Source: an uncultured Clostridia bacterium (GTDB taxonomy: Bacteria > Bacillota > Clostridia > TANB77 > CAG-508). Taken from it: 64,000 nucleotides of DNA. Made by a program: the position numbers and the translations under genes. Below, in pieces: positions 8,903 through 17,767 of this stretch. Position 1 is the first letter of the stretch. Every line of letters starts with the position of its first letter. The notes beneath the pieces are model-generated. The model had not been told where the DNA came from. It saw only the letters and a program-made list of their open reading frames with translations, and did not search any database. The DNA lies in contig CAKPBB010000001.1 of assembly GCA_934140005.1 (NCBI GenBank), positions 62,001-126,000 of the forward strand, in the 5' to 3' direction.

Positions 8903-9030
8903 CTGGAAACTCGTTTATAGCTAACTAAAGGCTCGTTTCTAACCTAATGTTTAATAGGATATTCGTTTATAAGATTACATCTTAAAGGCTCATATCTAAC
9001 CTAATGTTTAATTTACACTTTTATGAATAT
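8903..9030 (-). ncRNA. Type III antitoxin RNA (ToxI/AntiQ-like repeats)
   Basis: Upstream of toxN on the same strand, two 57-base units are repeated. Each contains ATTAAACATTAGGTTAGA, then a GAGCCTTTA box, then a second half with ATAAACGA and TCC. Within each unit the two halves resemble one another around a core of the form AAACGAG-CC, so the array can also be read as four imperfect repeats of about 28 bases. Known ToxI/AntiQ RNAs are short tandem repeats processed by the toxin into units that form pseudoknots. The order of repeats, terminator, toxin matches that family exactly. Precise RNA ends are estimated. A TATAAT-like -10 lies near 9090-9097 on this strand. Confidence 0.75.
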
Positions 9031-9291
9031 TCAAAGGATAGTGTCACCTAATTTACTTGATAAAATAAATACTTTATCAATATTAGTATATTTATTATAC
9101 TGTATTTTATTCACAAATTCAACATATATTTTTATTTTCGTTCGACAAAATTTGCACACCACTATTATTTCTAAAATTTTTAAATTATACTCTTAATCAT
9201 AATTCTTACAGGTCAAAGACATGAAAAAATAAAGATTTTAATTGCAAATTATTGTAATTATATATATAAAATATATAAGGAGGGATTTTAT
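9031..9291. promoter_or_regulatory. Divergent promoter region of the antitoxin RNA and the secreted-protein gene
   Basis: This AT-rich gap carries a probable minus-strand -10 near 9090-9097 for the antitoxin RNA, and an AAGGAGGG site for the gene starting at 9292. An inverted pair ACTTGATAAA and TTTATCAA lies at about 9054-9080. No other gene is visible. Confidence 0.4.
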
Positions 9292-9969
9292 ATGGAAAAA
9301 AATATAATAAAAAAAATTATTTTTATTTTAATTATAGTTTTAGCAATATTATTTAGTATTTTAGGTAGAAGAGCTTATATCGTGAATAGAGTATTAAATT
9401 TAGCAAAGAAAAATGATTTTGAAAATTATCATGTAAAGCTTTATACATATAACACTGACTCAACAAATGTAATTGAAGTTTTTAAAAATAATGATAAGCG
9501 AATATCTAATTTTAAAAATTTATCTGCCTTATATCAATCTTCTTCATATGTGGATGATATTACTGGGGAATGTATACAAATTATTACAACAGAGAATGGA
9601 AAAAAGGCATATACAGGAAATATTAAAGACATTATGGTTCCAATGGTTGAGCTGACACAAAACAATACAAAATCAATATTAGAAATTGATAATGCATTTG
9701 ATGGATTATTGAAAATCAAATCATTAAAAATAGAGGAATGTAATGGAAAACAATGTTATTATTTTAACATAGATAATAATGGCAGGAACATAAAAATTTG
9801 GATTGATATGGAAACTGGATTGGTTGTTAGAAATATGACAGCAATATCAGAAGGTGAAAACAATGGAAAAATAAATATAGTTCAAGATTGGATTTACAGT
9901 TTTAATACAGTTACAGAAAATGATGTAATAAAACCAAGTTTAGATGGAATTGAAGTAGAGAATAGATAA
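9292..9969 (+). CDS. Membrane-anchored extracytoplasmic protein, LolA-like fold possible
   Basis: The protein has 225 residues with one N-terminal membrane helix (about 6-25), then an outside domain rich in beta strands. The stretch ECNGKQCYYFNID followed by IKIWIDMETGLVVR resembles the strand pattern of LolA/LppX-type domains in Gram-positive secreted proteins. A strong AAGGAGGG site precedes the ATG. The gene lies between the type III antitoxin promoter and the broken second copy of the 64-residue gene. The functional call is tentative. Confidence 0.5.
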   Translation: MEKNIIKKIIFILIIVLAILFSILGRRAYIVNRVLNLAKKNDFENYHVKLYTYNTDSTNVIEVFKNNDKRISNFKNLSALYQSSSYVDDITGECIQIITTENGKKAYTGNIKDIMVPMVELTQNNTKSILEIDNAFDGLLKIKSLKIEECNGKQCYYFNIDNNGRNIKIWIDMETGLVVRNMTAISEGENNGKINIVQDWIYSFNTVTENDVIKPSLDGIEVENR

Positions 9970-10224
9970 TATAAAAAAGGAGGGATTCATATAAATAAAC
10001 TAAATAAAATTTTTTAGCAATAATTATTATTTTAGTAATTTTGTTAGGGATTATGACAGCAATGTATCTTAATATGAGAAAAGCTGCAAAGAAGAGCTTA
10101 GATGAGGTATTAAAAATATCAGAAGAAAAATACGAATTAAATAATCAACTTAATGATTTGAGAGAGCAATTTAATATCGAATAATTAAAAAAGCTAATAA
10201 CAAAATCTGTTATTAGTTTTTTAT
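9966..10224 (+). repeat. Direct repeat, copy 2 (about 260 bp)
   Basis: This is near-identical to 8017-8277. The right copy ends at the terminator hairpin with AACAAAATCTGTT. Together the copies bracket about 1.7 kb of cargo (type III toxin system and one secreted-protein gene), which homologous recombination between the copies could delete. Confidence 0.9.
9991..10184 (+). pseudogene. Broken second copy of the 64-residue membrane protein gene
   Basis: Compared with the intact copy at 8042, the start ATG has become ATA, and one T is missing from the run in the membrane helix (six T instead of seven), which brings a stop into frame. The ribosome site and the rest are preserved. Unlike the three CGG frameshifts in this window, this lesion is an ordinary homopolymer deletion plus loss of the start codon. 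Confidence 0.85.
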
Positions 10225-10260
10225 ATGCCATTCAACAAAATTTGTACATAACTCTTAATT

Positions 10261-11718
10261 CTAAACTTCAACAATTGATACATTTATAACTTCTCCTGTC
10301 GTACTGTCAACACATATTTTATTTGACTTCCAAGTTATCTTATATGCCTTCCTTGTTATATTACTGCTACTTACAAATTCACCTTTTTTCAAATCTTCAT
10401 TATTATTAAAAATTGTTATTGGTTCTATCGCTAATTCTACATTCATATTTTCATCAACTAAAATATTATTTTCTTTAGCATAATTTTGAACAATATATAA
10501 AGCTTCATCCGCTGATATTTCTATTTCATTATTTGCATATTCATAATCAAAAAAATATATTCCTTTTATTTGCTTTTCCTCTGGATCAAAAGTAATCCTA
10601 ATCCCATTATTTTCATCAATCAAATTATCATATTTTCTTCTATAATCTATTTGCCATATATTGGTTGTTCCATTCATTTGCTCTAATGAAACAAATTCAA
10701 GATTTATTTCATCTCTCACAAATTCTTTCAATTTCGTATATATTGATTTTCCATATTCTAAAGCTATTTCTTTTTCTGCTACATTGGTATTTTCATTAAA
10801 ACTAACTGCATTGTTTTTAATCCCATTTAACTTTCCATTTTCTACATCTATATAAATCTTTATTTGGTCATTCAATAGTACTTCCCAGTTTTTCTTATTA
10901 TTATATGGATCATTTACAAATTCTATTTCACTTTTCTCAATATAGTCTAGCAAATTTAACTTAATTGATATCTCTTCTGCTTTTTGTCGAGCCTGCTCTT
11001 TAGTTATAGTATTTTCATCTACTTTCAAAGTATTTTCTGAATTCAACAAATCATCTTCTGTAAATGTTTTTCTTTCAGGAATTATACTATTTATATATTT
11101 ATATGTAGCATAAGTAATTCCAGATAATATCGTACTAACAATTAAAATCATACTTAATAATCTTATTATTTTATTATTTTTTACCTCTATTATCTTTTCC
11201 TCTATTAGTAATTGTTTTAATTTCTTTTTAGCATTATATATTAAAGTTTTAATTTGTTTTTCCGTTTTTCCCATAATTTCTGCTGTTTCTTTATATGATA
11301 AGTTATCTATTTGCGTTAAGAATATAGAAACTTGATATTCTCTTGGAAGTTTTTTTATAATCTTTATAATTTTTTCTTTTCTTTCTTTAGAAAAAAATAT
11401 TTCTTCTAATAGTTCTTCGGATTTTAATTCTATTTCATCTATATTCTCTGTATATTTTTCTTTTTTTATAAAATCTAAAGCCTTAGATTTTGCAATCATA
11501 TACATATATGTTTTAAAAGAATAATTAAAATTATATTGTTCTTTCTTTTCAAGCATATAAAGTACAGTATCTTGATAAATTTCTTCCGCTTTATCTGTAT
11601 TTTTCACATACCTAGTTATAAAATAGATAATATTATTTTTATACTTTAGTATTAAGTTTTCAAAAGATTGCATATTTCCATTTAAAAATTCTTTATATAA
11701 TAATTTATCTTCCTCCAT
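10261..11718 (-). CDS. ECF sigma factor fused to a membrane helix and an extracytoplasmic sensor region
   Basis: The start chosen is the ATG at 11718, which has GGAG 8 bases upstream (485 residues); an upstream start at 11775 lacks one. Residues 1-165 are an ECF sigma factor: region 2 around DKAEEIYQDTVLYML and region 4 around LSYKETAEIMGKTEKQIK. One membrane helix (about 185-205, LLSMILIVSTILSGITYATY) is followed by about 280 outside residues with two repeats of the PepSY/YcdB type (ITKEQARQKAEEIS and EISADEALYIVQNY). The tail ends VDSTTGEVINVSIVEV. An ECF factor tethered to its own sensor domain needs no separate anti-sigma factor, so release probably depends on proteolysis or signal binding. 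Confidence 0.75.
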   Translation of the reverse strand: MEEDKLLYKEFLNGNMQSFENLILKYKNNIIYFITRYVKNTDKAEEIYQDTVLYMLEKKEQYNFNYSFKTYMYMIAKSKALDFIKKEKYTENIDEIELKSEELLEEIFFSKERKEKIIKIIKKLPREYQVSIFLTQIDNLSYKETAEIMGKTEKQIKTLIYNAKKKLKQLLIEEKIIEVKNNKIIRLLSMILIVSTILSGITYATYKYINSIIPERKTFTEDDLLNSENTLKVDENTITKEQARQKAEEISIKLNLLDYIEKSEIEFVNDPYNNKKNWEVLLNDQIKIYIDVENGKLNGIKNNAVSFNENTNVAEKEIALEYGKSIYTKLKEFVRDEINLEFVSLEQMNGTTNIWQIDYRRKYDNLIDENNGIRITFDPEEKQIKGIYFFDYEYANNEIEISADEALYIVQNYAKENNILVDENMNVELAIEPITIFNNNEDLKKGEFVSSSNITRKAYKITWKSNKICVDSTTGEVINVSIVEV

Positions 11719-11820
11719 TTTTTCTCCTTTTTTCATCATTTCATTTATTATACGATTTACTATATTAAAAGTCATATTTTTTTACAAAATTTTCCAAAAT
11801 TATAATTCTTAATTTTCATA

Positions 11821-11849
11821 TTGTATTTGAACCCATAAAATGGTATAAT
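11821..11849 (+). promoter_or_regulatory. Promoter of the DnaD-like gene
   Basis: A -35 box TTGTAT at 11821 and a perfect -10 TATAAT at 11844 are separated by 17 bases, 52 bases before the start of the DnaD-like gene. Confidence 0.7.
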
Positions 11850-11900
11850 TTTTATGCTGTACAAAAGAGTAACAACATAAATTTTTAAGGGGTTTAAAAA

Positions 11901-12860
11901 ATGAAATTAGAACAAAACGATAAATCTCTTCTATTTTCTAGTACAGAGATTCCAGATATATTTTTTACAGAGTTTTTACCTTCAATGAATGGCGATTTTT
12001 TGAAGGTTTATCTTTATATTCTTTTTTTGGCTAAATTCAATAAAGATATAAAAATAAACGACTTATCAAAGACTCTTGCCCTTCCATTTCCAGTTATTCA
12101 AGATGCATTAAAATATTTAGAAGAGCAAAAACTTATAATAAAATTGCCTACTGGTTACAGCGTTACAAGTATTCAAGAAGTTGAGCTATCAAAGCTTTAT
12201 TCGCCTAAAGTTACAACTTCTTATGAAGATCTACAAAAAAGTGCTGTTAGTCAAGAAAGAGCAAAAGCAATAGAAAATATAAACGAGCAATTCTTTTCTG
12301 GTGTTATGTCTCCAACTTGGTATAGTGATATAGAACTTTGGTTTAATAAATATGGCTTTACAGAACAAGTAATGCTTGCTTTATTTAGCTATGCTTTTGA
12401 AAGAAGAGCCTTAAATCGTGGTTATATACTTACTGTTGCAGATGCTTGGAGTAAAAACAAGATTAGAACATTTGATGATTTGGAAGCTTATGAAGAAAAA
12501 GCAGATAAATTGAATAAATTAAAAAAGGCAATTGCTCAAAAACTCGGAATCACTAGAAATTTAACAACTTACGAAGAAGAATATGTTATTAAATGGACAC
12601 AAGAATACAATTTTGATATGTCTATAATTGAACTTGCTTTAAAAAAATCTTCTTCATTAAATACAATAAATTTTAACTATTTTGATAAAATCTTAACAGA
12701 CTGGCACACTAAAGGTCTTTCTTCTGTTGCAGAAATTCAAACATATCAAGATTCTGTAAAAGATAAAGACAAGCGTACAAAACAAATCGAGCAAAAAACT
12801 TTAAGTTACAATTATACACAGAGTACATTTGATAACTTAGATTCTCTATATGATAATTAG
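11901..12860 (+). CDS. DnaD-domain replication protein
   Basis: The protein has 319 residues. The N-terminal part (about 20-95) is a winged-helix domain (FLKVYLYILFLAKFNKDIKINDLSKTL). The middle and C-terminal parts carry two DnaD/DnaB-C domains, including WFNKYGFTEQVMLALFSYAF and the second with YDKILTDWHTKGL-type sequence (NYFDKILTDWHTKG). DnaD proteins remodel DNA at the origin and help load the helicase. The next gene encodes a DnaC/DnaI-type ATPase 42 bases away, so the pair probably works in primosome assembly close to oriC. Confidence 0.85.
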   Translation: MKLEQNDKSLLFSSTEIPDIFFTEFLPSMNGDFLKVYLYILFLAKFNKDIKINDLSKTLALPFPVIQDALKYLEEQKLIIKLPTGYSVTSIQEVELSKLYSPKVTTSYEDLQKSAVSQERAKAIENINEQFFSGVMSPTWYSDIELWFNKYGFTEQVMLALFSYAFERRALNRGYILTVADAWSKNKIRTFDDLEAYEEKADKLNKLKKAIAQKLGITRNLTTYEEEYVIKWTQEYNFDMSIIELALKKSSSLNTINFNYFDKILTDWHTKGLSSVAEIQTYQDSVKDKDKRTKQIEQKTLSYNYTQSTFDNLDSLYDN

Positions 12861-12902
12861 TTTATAGGTATCACACAACCTAAATATACTAGAGGTAAAA
12901 TA

Positions 12903-13919
12903 ATGGACAATTCTCTTTTAAAACAAATTTTACACGAATATGATAAAAAAAGAACACAAGCTATTTTAGAAGCTGAAAAAAGAAAAAAAGAATTATTAGA
13001 AGAAAACCCAAAACTTGCTGAAATAGAACAGCAATTATCTAATATTTCAATTAAAGCTGCAAAATCTATTCTTATTTCAGAGCCAGAAGAAAAGCAAAAA
13101 CTTTTAAAAGACTTACAAAAACAAACAAATACATTATTAAAAGAAAAAGCAACTTTATTAAAGCAAATTTCTAAAGATTCTTCATATCTTAATCCACATT
13201 TTGACTGCAACTTGTGTAAAGATACTGGATATATTGAAAAAGATGGTACATCAACAATGTGTACTTGCCTAAAACAAAGAATATATGATATTGCTTACAA
13301 TAAATCTAACATTGGGAATTTAGAGAGAGAAAATTTTTCAACTTTTAATCCTAAAATATTTTCTGACAAAGTAAATAAAGAACTTTATAAATCAGAAATT
13401 TCACCTCGTCAAAATATTTTACTATTAAAAGAAAAAGCTGAAAATTTTATAAATAATTTTGATGATATAAATGAAAAAAATCTTTTATTTACTGGAAGTA
13501 CTGGATGTGGTAAAACTTTTTTAACAAACTGTATTGCAAATGAATTACTAAAACAAGGAAAAAATGTTTTATATCAAACAGCACCAGTTATGTTAGACAA
13601 TGTAATTGATACAAAGTTTGGTAAGGAAAATGCTAAATTCGATTTAATAGATAACATACTTACTGCTGATTTACTTGTAATTGATGATTTAGGAACTGAA
13701 ACTCTAAACCATATAAAAGCAAGCGAATTATTTACAATTATCAACACGAGATTATTAAATCAAAATCACAAAATAACTAAAACTATAATTTCAACAAATT
13801 TATCAATTGACCAAATTTTTGCTACTTATTCTTCAAGAATAGGGTCAAGATTAGTTGGAAACTATAGATTTTTAAGATTCTTCGGAGATGATTTAAGATA
13901 CAATAAATGTAAAAATTAA
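12903..13919 (+). CDS. DnaC/DnaI-type helicase loader ATPase
   Basis: The protein has 338 residues. The first 85 form a charged helical region with E/K-rich coiled coil. Then follows a small zinc-binding region with four cysteines (CNLCKDTGYI and CTC), then an AAA+ domain with Walker A GSTGCGKT near residue 199 and Walker B LLVIDDLGTE. The late SRIGSRLVGN segment contains the arginine finger region. This is the layout of Clostridial DnaI-like loaders that deliver the replicative helicase. It is co-transcribed with the DnaD-like gene. Confidence 0.85.
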   Translation: MDNSLLKQILHEYDKKRTQAILEAEKRKKELLEENPKLAEIEQQLSNISIKAAKSILISEPEEKQKLLKDLQKQTNTLLKEKATLLKQISKDSSYLNPHFDCNLCKDTGYIEKDGTSTMCTCLKQRIYDIAYNKSNIGNLERENFSTFNPKIFSDKVNKELYKSEISPRQNILLLKEKAENFINNFDDINEKNLLFTGSTGCGKTFLTNCIANELLKQGKNVLYQTAPVMLDNVIDTKFGKENAKFDLIDNILTADLLVIDDLGTETLNHIKASELFTIINTRLLNQNHKITKTIISTNLSIDQIFATYSSRIGSRLVGNYRFLRFFGDDLRYNKCKN

Positions 13920-13942
13920 ATAGATTCAATATAAATAATTTT

Positions 13943-13975
13943 GATGGCAATTCAGTTAGAATTGTCATCTTTTTA
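13943..13975 (+). terminator. Rho-independent terminator of the DnaD-DnaI operon
   Basis: Hairpin arms GATGGCAATTC and GAATTGTCATC, a 5-base loop, then a T-run. Confidence 0.85.
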
Positions 13976-13987
13976 TTTTTATATATA

Positions 13988-14035
13988 CAAAAAAAACCAA
14001 ATATGAATTAAGTTTTCATTCAATCCATTTTGGTT
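13988..14035 (-). terminator. Terminator of gyrA
   Basis: On the minus strand AACCAAAAT and ATTTGGTT pair at the base of a longer imperfect hairpin followed by eight T residues, 20 bases after the gyrA stop. Confidence 0.75.
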
Positions 14036-14056
14036 CTTTTATTTAACTATTTTTTA

Positions 14057-16492
14057 TTATTCTTCAACTTCTTCTGGTTCAACAGTTTCAATACTTACAA
14101 CTTTTCCTTCATTTGTTCTCATTAAAGTAACACCTTGAGTTGCTCTTCCTAAAACGCTGATTTCATCAACATTCATTCTTATAATTGTTCCTTTGTCTGT
14201 AATAAGCATTACATCTTCAGTTCCATTTACAACTCTTATTCCAACAAGGTCTCCTGTTTTTGGTGTTATTTTGTATGTAATAACTCCTCTACCACCTCTA
14301 TTTTGAACTCTGTATTCATCTACTTCTGTTCTCTTTCCAAAGCCATTTTCAGTAATTGCAAGTAAGGTAGATTTTGCACCAGCAATTATTGGTTCCATTC
14401 CAATAACAATATCATCTGCATCTAGTCTAATTCCAATTACACCTTGTGCAGTTCTTCCAACTGGTCTAACATCTTTTTCATCAAAAGTAATACATAAACC
14501 TTTTTTAGTTACTAAAACTACATTATCCTGTCCATCTGTTAAACGAACATCTATAAGTTCATCATCTTCTTTTAATGTAATTCCTATTAAACCTGTTGTT
14601 CTACTTGAATCATATTCTTTTAATGGTGTTTTCTTAATTAAACCATTCTTTGTAGACATTAAAATGTATTTACCTTCTGCATAGTTTTGAAGTGGAATGA
14701 TTGCAGAAACTTTTTCACCAGCATCTAAGTTAAGCAAGTTAACTATTGCAGTTCCTCTTGCTGTTCTACCAGCTTCTGGAATTTCAAATCCTCTTAATCT
14801 ATACATTTTTCCTTTATTTGTAAAGAATAAAATTGTATCATGTGTTGAAGCTGTAAAGATTTCTTTAACAAAATCATCTTCTCTTGTAGATATTCCTGTA
14901 ATACCTTTTCCGCCCCTTCTTTGACTCTTGTATGTATCTACAGGCATTCTCTTAATATATCCAAAATGTGTTAAAGCAACAACAACTTGTTCTTCTTTGA
15001 TTAAATCTTCTTCATCAAATTCACCTTCAGCAGCTGTTATTTTTGTTAATCTTTCATCTCCGTATTTTTCTTTAATTTCTAATAATTCTTTTTCGATAAT
15101 ATCAAAAACTAGTCTTTCATTGCTTAATACTTCTTTATAGTAAGCAATCAATTTCATCAATTCATTATATTCTTCTTCGATTTTTTCTCTTTGTAAACCT
15201 GATAATCTCTTAAGTTGCATATCTAAAATTGCTTGTGCTTGGATATCAGATAATCCAAATCTCTTCATCAATTTTTCTTTTGCATCATCATAAGAAGAAC
15301 GAATAATGTTGATTACTTCATCAATATTATCTATTGCGATTCTTAAACCTTCTAATATATGAGCTCTCGCTTCTGCTTTCGCAAGTTCAAATTTTGTTCT
15401 TCTAACAATTACATCTTCTCTATGTTTAACGAAAACATCTAAACATTCCCTTAAAGTTAAAATTTTAGGTTGTCCATCAACAAGAGCAAGCATAATAATA
15501 CCAAAAGAATCTTGTAATTGAGTATGTTTGTATAATTGATTTAATATTACTTGTGGTCTAGCATCTCTTTTTAATTCAATAACTATACGAACTCTATCTT
15601 TTCTATCTGATTCATCTCTAATTTCTGAAATTCCTTCAATTTTCTTTTCTTTTACAAGGTTTGCTATATTTTCAATCAATTTAGCTTTATTTACTTGGTA
15701 TGGAAGTGAAGAAATAACTATTCTTTGTCTATTTCCAGACATTTCTTCAATTTCAGATTCACCTCTTACAGTAATCTTTCCTCTACCAGTTGTATAAGCT
15801 TGTTTAATACCTTCTCTTCCCATTATTAAAGCACCAGTTGGGAAATCAGGTCCTTTTATAATTTGCATTAACTCTTCATCTGTCACATCTGGTTTTTCTA
15901 TAACTTTTATAATTCCATTTATTACTTCAGTTAGGTTATGTGGCGGAATATTTGTTGCCATACCAACGGCAATACCAGAAGAACCATTTATTAGCAAAGT
16001 AGGAATTCTTGTTGGAAGAACAGTTGGTTCTTGTAATCTATCATCATAGTTTGGCATGAAATCAACTGTATTTTTATCAATATCCATAAGCATTTGCTCT
16101 GAAATTTTAGCCATTCTGGCTTCTGTATACCTCATTGCAGCTGCTCCATCGCCATCTATTGAACCAAAGTTTCCATGTCCATCAACTAACATATATCTCA
16201 TAGAGAAATCTTGTGCCATTCTAACCATAGCATCATAAACAGAAGCATCTCCATGTGGATGATATCTTCCTAAAACGGAACCTACTGTATTAGCACATTT
16301 CCTATAAGGTTTATCTGATGTAATACCATCTTCGTGCATTGCATACAAGATTCTTCTATGAACTGGTTTTAAACCATCTCTTGCATCTGGTAAAGCTCTT
16401 GATACGATAACACTCATAGCATAATCGATATAGGCTGTTTTCATTTCAGCTTCGATATCTCTTTCGATTATTGTCTCTTCTCGTCTTTCCAT
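14057..16492 (-). CDS. gyrA: DNA gyrase subunit A
   Basis: The protein has 811 residues, the usual length. It is the subunit that cuts and rejoins DNA in the A2B2 gyrase. The N-terminal segment AMSVIVSRALPDARDGLKPV, the catalytic tyrosine in AMRYTEARM, and QRRGGKGITG followed by six beta-pinwheel blades mark GyrA; QRRGGKG is the GyrA box. Usually it follows gyrB directly. Here about 4.3 kb holding a VirB4 operon and a probable ncRNA separates them. It is co-directional with dnaA, dnaN, recF and gyrB. Confidence 0.98.
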   Translation of the reverse strand: MERREETIIERDIEAEMKTAYIDYAMSVIVSRALPDARDGLKPVHRRILYAMHEDGITSDKPYRKCANTVGSVLGRYHPHGDASVYDAMVRMAQDFSMRYMLVDGHGNFGSIDGDGAAAMRYTEARMAKISEQMLMDIDKNTVDFMPNYDDRLQEPTVLPTRIPTLLINGSSGIAVGMATNIPPHNLTEVINGIIKVIEKPDVTDEELMQIIKGPDFPTGALIMGREGIKQAYTTGRGKITVRGESEIEEMSGNRQRIVISSLPYQVNKAKLIENIANLVKEKKIEGISEIRDESDRKDRVRIVIELKRDARPQVILNQLYKHTQLQDSFGIIMLALVDGQPKILTLRECLDVFVKHREDVIVRRTKFELAKAEARAHILEGLRIAIDNIDEVINIIRSSYDDAKEKLMKRFGLSDIQAQAILDMQLKRLSGLQREKIEEEYNELMKLIAYYKEVLSNERLVFDIIEKELLEIKEKYGDERLTKITAAEGEFDEEDLIKEEQVVVALTHFGYIKRMPVDTYKSQRRGGKGITGISTREDDFVKEIFTASTHDTILFFTNKGKMYRLRGFEIPEAGRTARGTAIVNLLNLDAGEKVSAIIPLQNYAEGKYILMSTKNGLIKKTPLKEYDSSRTTGLIGITLKEDDELIDVRLTDGQDNVVLVTKKGLCITFDEKDVRPVGRTAQGVIGIRLDADDIVIGMEPIIAGAKSTLLAITENGFGKRTEVDEYRVQNRGGRGVITYKITPKTGDLVGIRVVNGTEDVMLITDKGTIIRMNVDEISVLGRATQGVTLMRTNEGKVVSIETVEPEEVEE

Positions 16493-16651
16493 TTATTAAC
16501 CTCTTTTCTTACATTTCTTTTTTATTTTAATACAAGTGTATTATATAAAAATAAGCCAAAAAAAGCAAGAATTTTTACTTAAAAAAGTACATTTTTTCGC
16601 CATTTCACATACTAGAAATTTCTTGATGTTTTTAGTAAATTTAATGCAATA

Positions 16652-17767
16652 TTATATTGCTAATTTTTCTGCAAGAATCTTTTCATTTTCACTAATGTTA
16701 AAGTTCATTCCATTATTTTTAATTAAATTATGTAAGTTTTCTATCTTTCTTGCTTGGTTTATTGTGTTTTCAAGTGGTGTGATTTTATTTAAGTATTTTT
16801 CTATATTCTTAAAATTACTTTCCATTCCAGAAAAGTTTTGCTTTTCATAATTTTCTTGCCATTTTGTACAATATTCCTGTAATTTTTCTGAAGACTTTAT
16901 TTGAGTAGTTAATTCTTCCTCGATTTTTGAAGTAACTGTCTTTAATACAGTATTTTTCCCTTGTTTTAGTAAATTAGCAGTACTCGTATTTATTAGTCCT
17001 TTATTTTTTGCAAATTTTATAGAATAATCTAATAAATTTGATATTCCATCTATTAAACCTCCACTTTTTACTGCTGTTTGTATTTGAGAAATATTTTCAA
17101 ATTCTCCTGTAAAAATGCCTATTGCACTCTTTCCCAAATTTAAACTTGAATCAATAACACTCTTTAATCCTGCTTGTAATCCACTTTCAAAAATAACATT
17201 TTTCACATTGATTACTTCATCTTCTATTAAATCTGGCAATGCTGCTTTTATTCCTATATCCATTGCAGTATTGATTATTTTTCCAAAACTTGTTTCCAAA
17301 AAATTATTTTGTTTTTCTACCAAATTGTTTTTATTAGTTATTGATAAACTATTTACTATTTCATTATTACTTAAATTTTCTGTAAAATCATTTAATTCTA
17401 TTGCATTTTCCATATACTCTTTCTCCTTTTCTTTTTGTTGTCCATAATTATATAAAAATTCATTTCTCTCATAGAAGCACATATTTTCTTTTATTTCACT
17501 TTCAACTTTAATTTTTTTATCATACAATATATAAAAAGCTATTTCTTGATACTTGTCTGCAATTTTTTCTATTTCAATTTTATTGTCATTAAAAAAATTT
17601 TCTGAAATTAAAATTATTTTAATTTTAGGATATTGCTCCAAAAATTCAGTTATAGCCTCAACATATACTATATTTCTTCCTAATAGATTTATATTTTCAA
17701 TTTTTTCTAAATTTTCTCTATAATTAAAATCTTCTATTGCTGTTATAACATCTTTTCTATCACTCAT
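16652..17767 (-). CDS. Uncharacterised protein of the VirB4 operon
   Basis: The protein has 371 residues and no family was recognised. The N-terminal 110 residues alternate strands and helices (NLLGRNIVYVEAITEFLEQY, then IKIILISENFF), like a nucleotide-binding or partner-switching fold. The middle (about 165-265) is glycine-rich and hydrophobic-amphipathic (IINTAMDIGIKAALPDLI, GLQAGLKSVIDSSLNLGKSA). The end is a helical, K/E-rich tail. Its ATG overlaps the TGA of the frame-corrected VirB4 gene (ATGA), so it is translationally coupled to the secretion ATPase. It could be a channel accessory or a secreted substrate. It has no signal peptide. Confidence 0.7.
   Translation of the reverse strand: MSDRKDVITAIEDFNYRENLEKIENINLLGRNIVYVEAITEFLEQYPKIKIILISENFFNDNKIEIEKIADKYQEIAFYILYDKKIKVESEIKENMCFYERNEFLYNYGQQKEKEKEYMENAIELNDFTENLSNNEIVNSLSITNKNNLVEKQNNFLETSFGKIINTAMDIGIKAALPDLIEDEVINVKNVIFESGLQAGLKSVIDSSLNLGKSAIGIFTGEFENISQIQTAVKSGGLIDGISNLLDYSIKFAKNKGLINTSTANLLKQGKNTVLKTVTSKIEEELTTQIKSSEKLQEYCTKWQENYEKQNFSGMESNFKNIEKYLNKITPLENTINQARKIENLHNLIKNNGMNFNISENEKILAEKLAI

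Noticed and set aside
8908..9012. CRISPR array
   Set aside because: There are only two 57-base units without unique spacers, no cas genes are present, and the position before toxN explains the repeats.
9991..10184. Counting the broken small gene as a fourth CGG-type frameshift
   Set aside because: Its lesion is a lost T in a T-run plus ATG to ATA; no CGG is involved, and an intact parent copy exists nearby.
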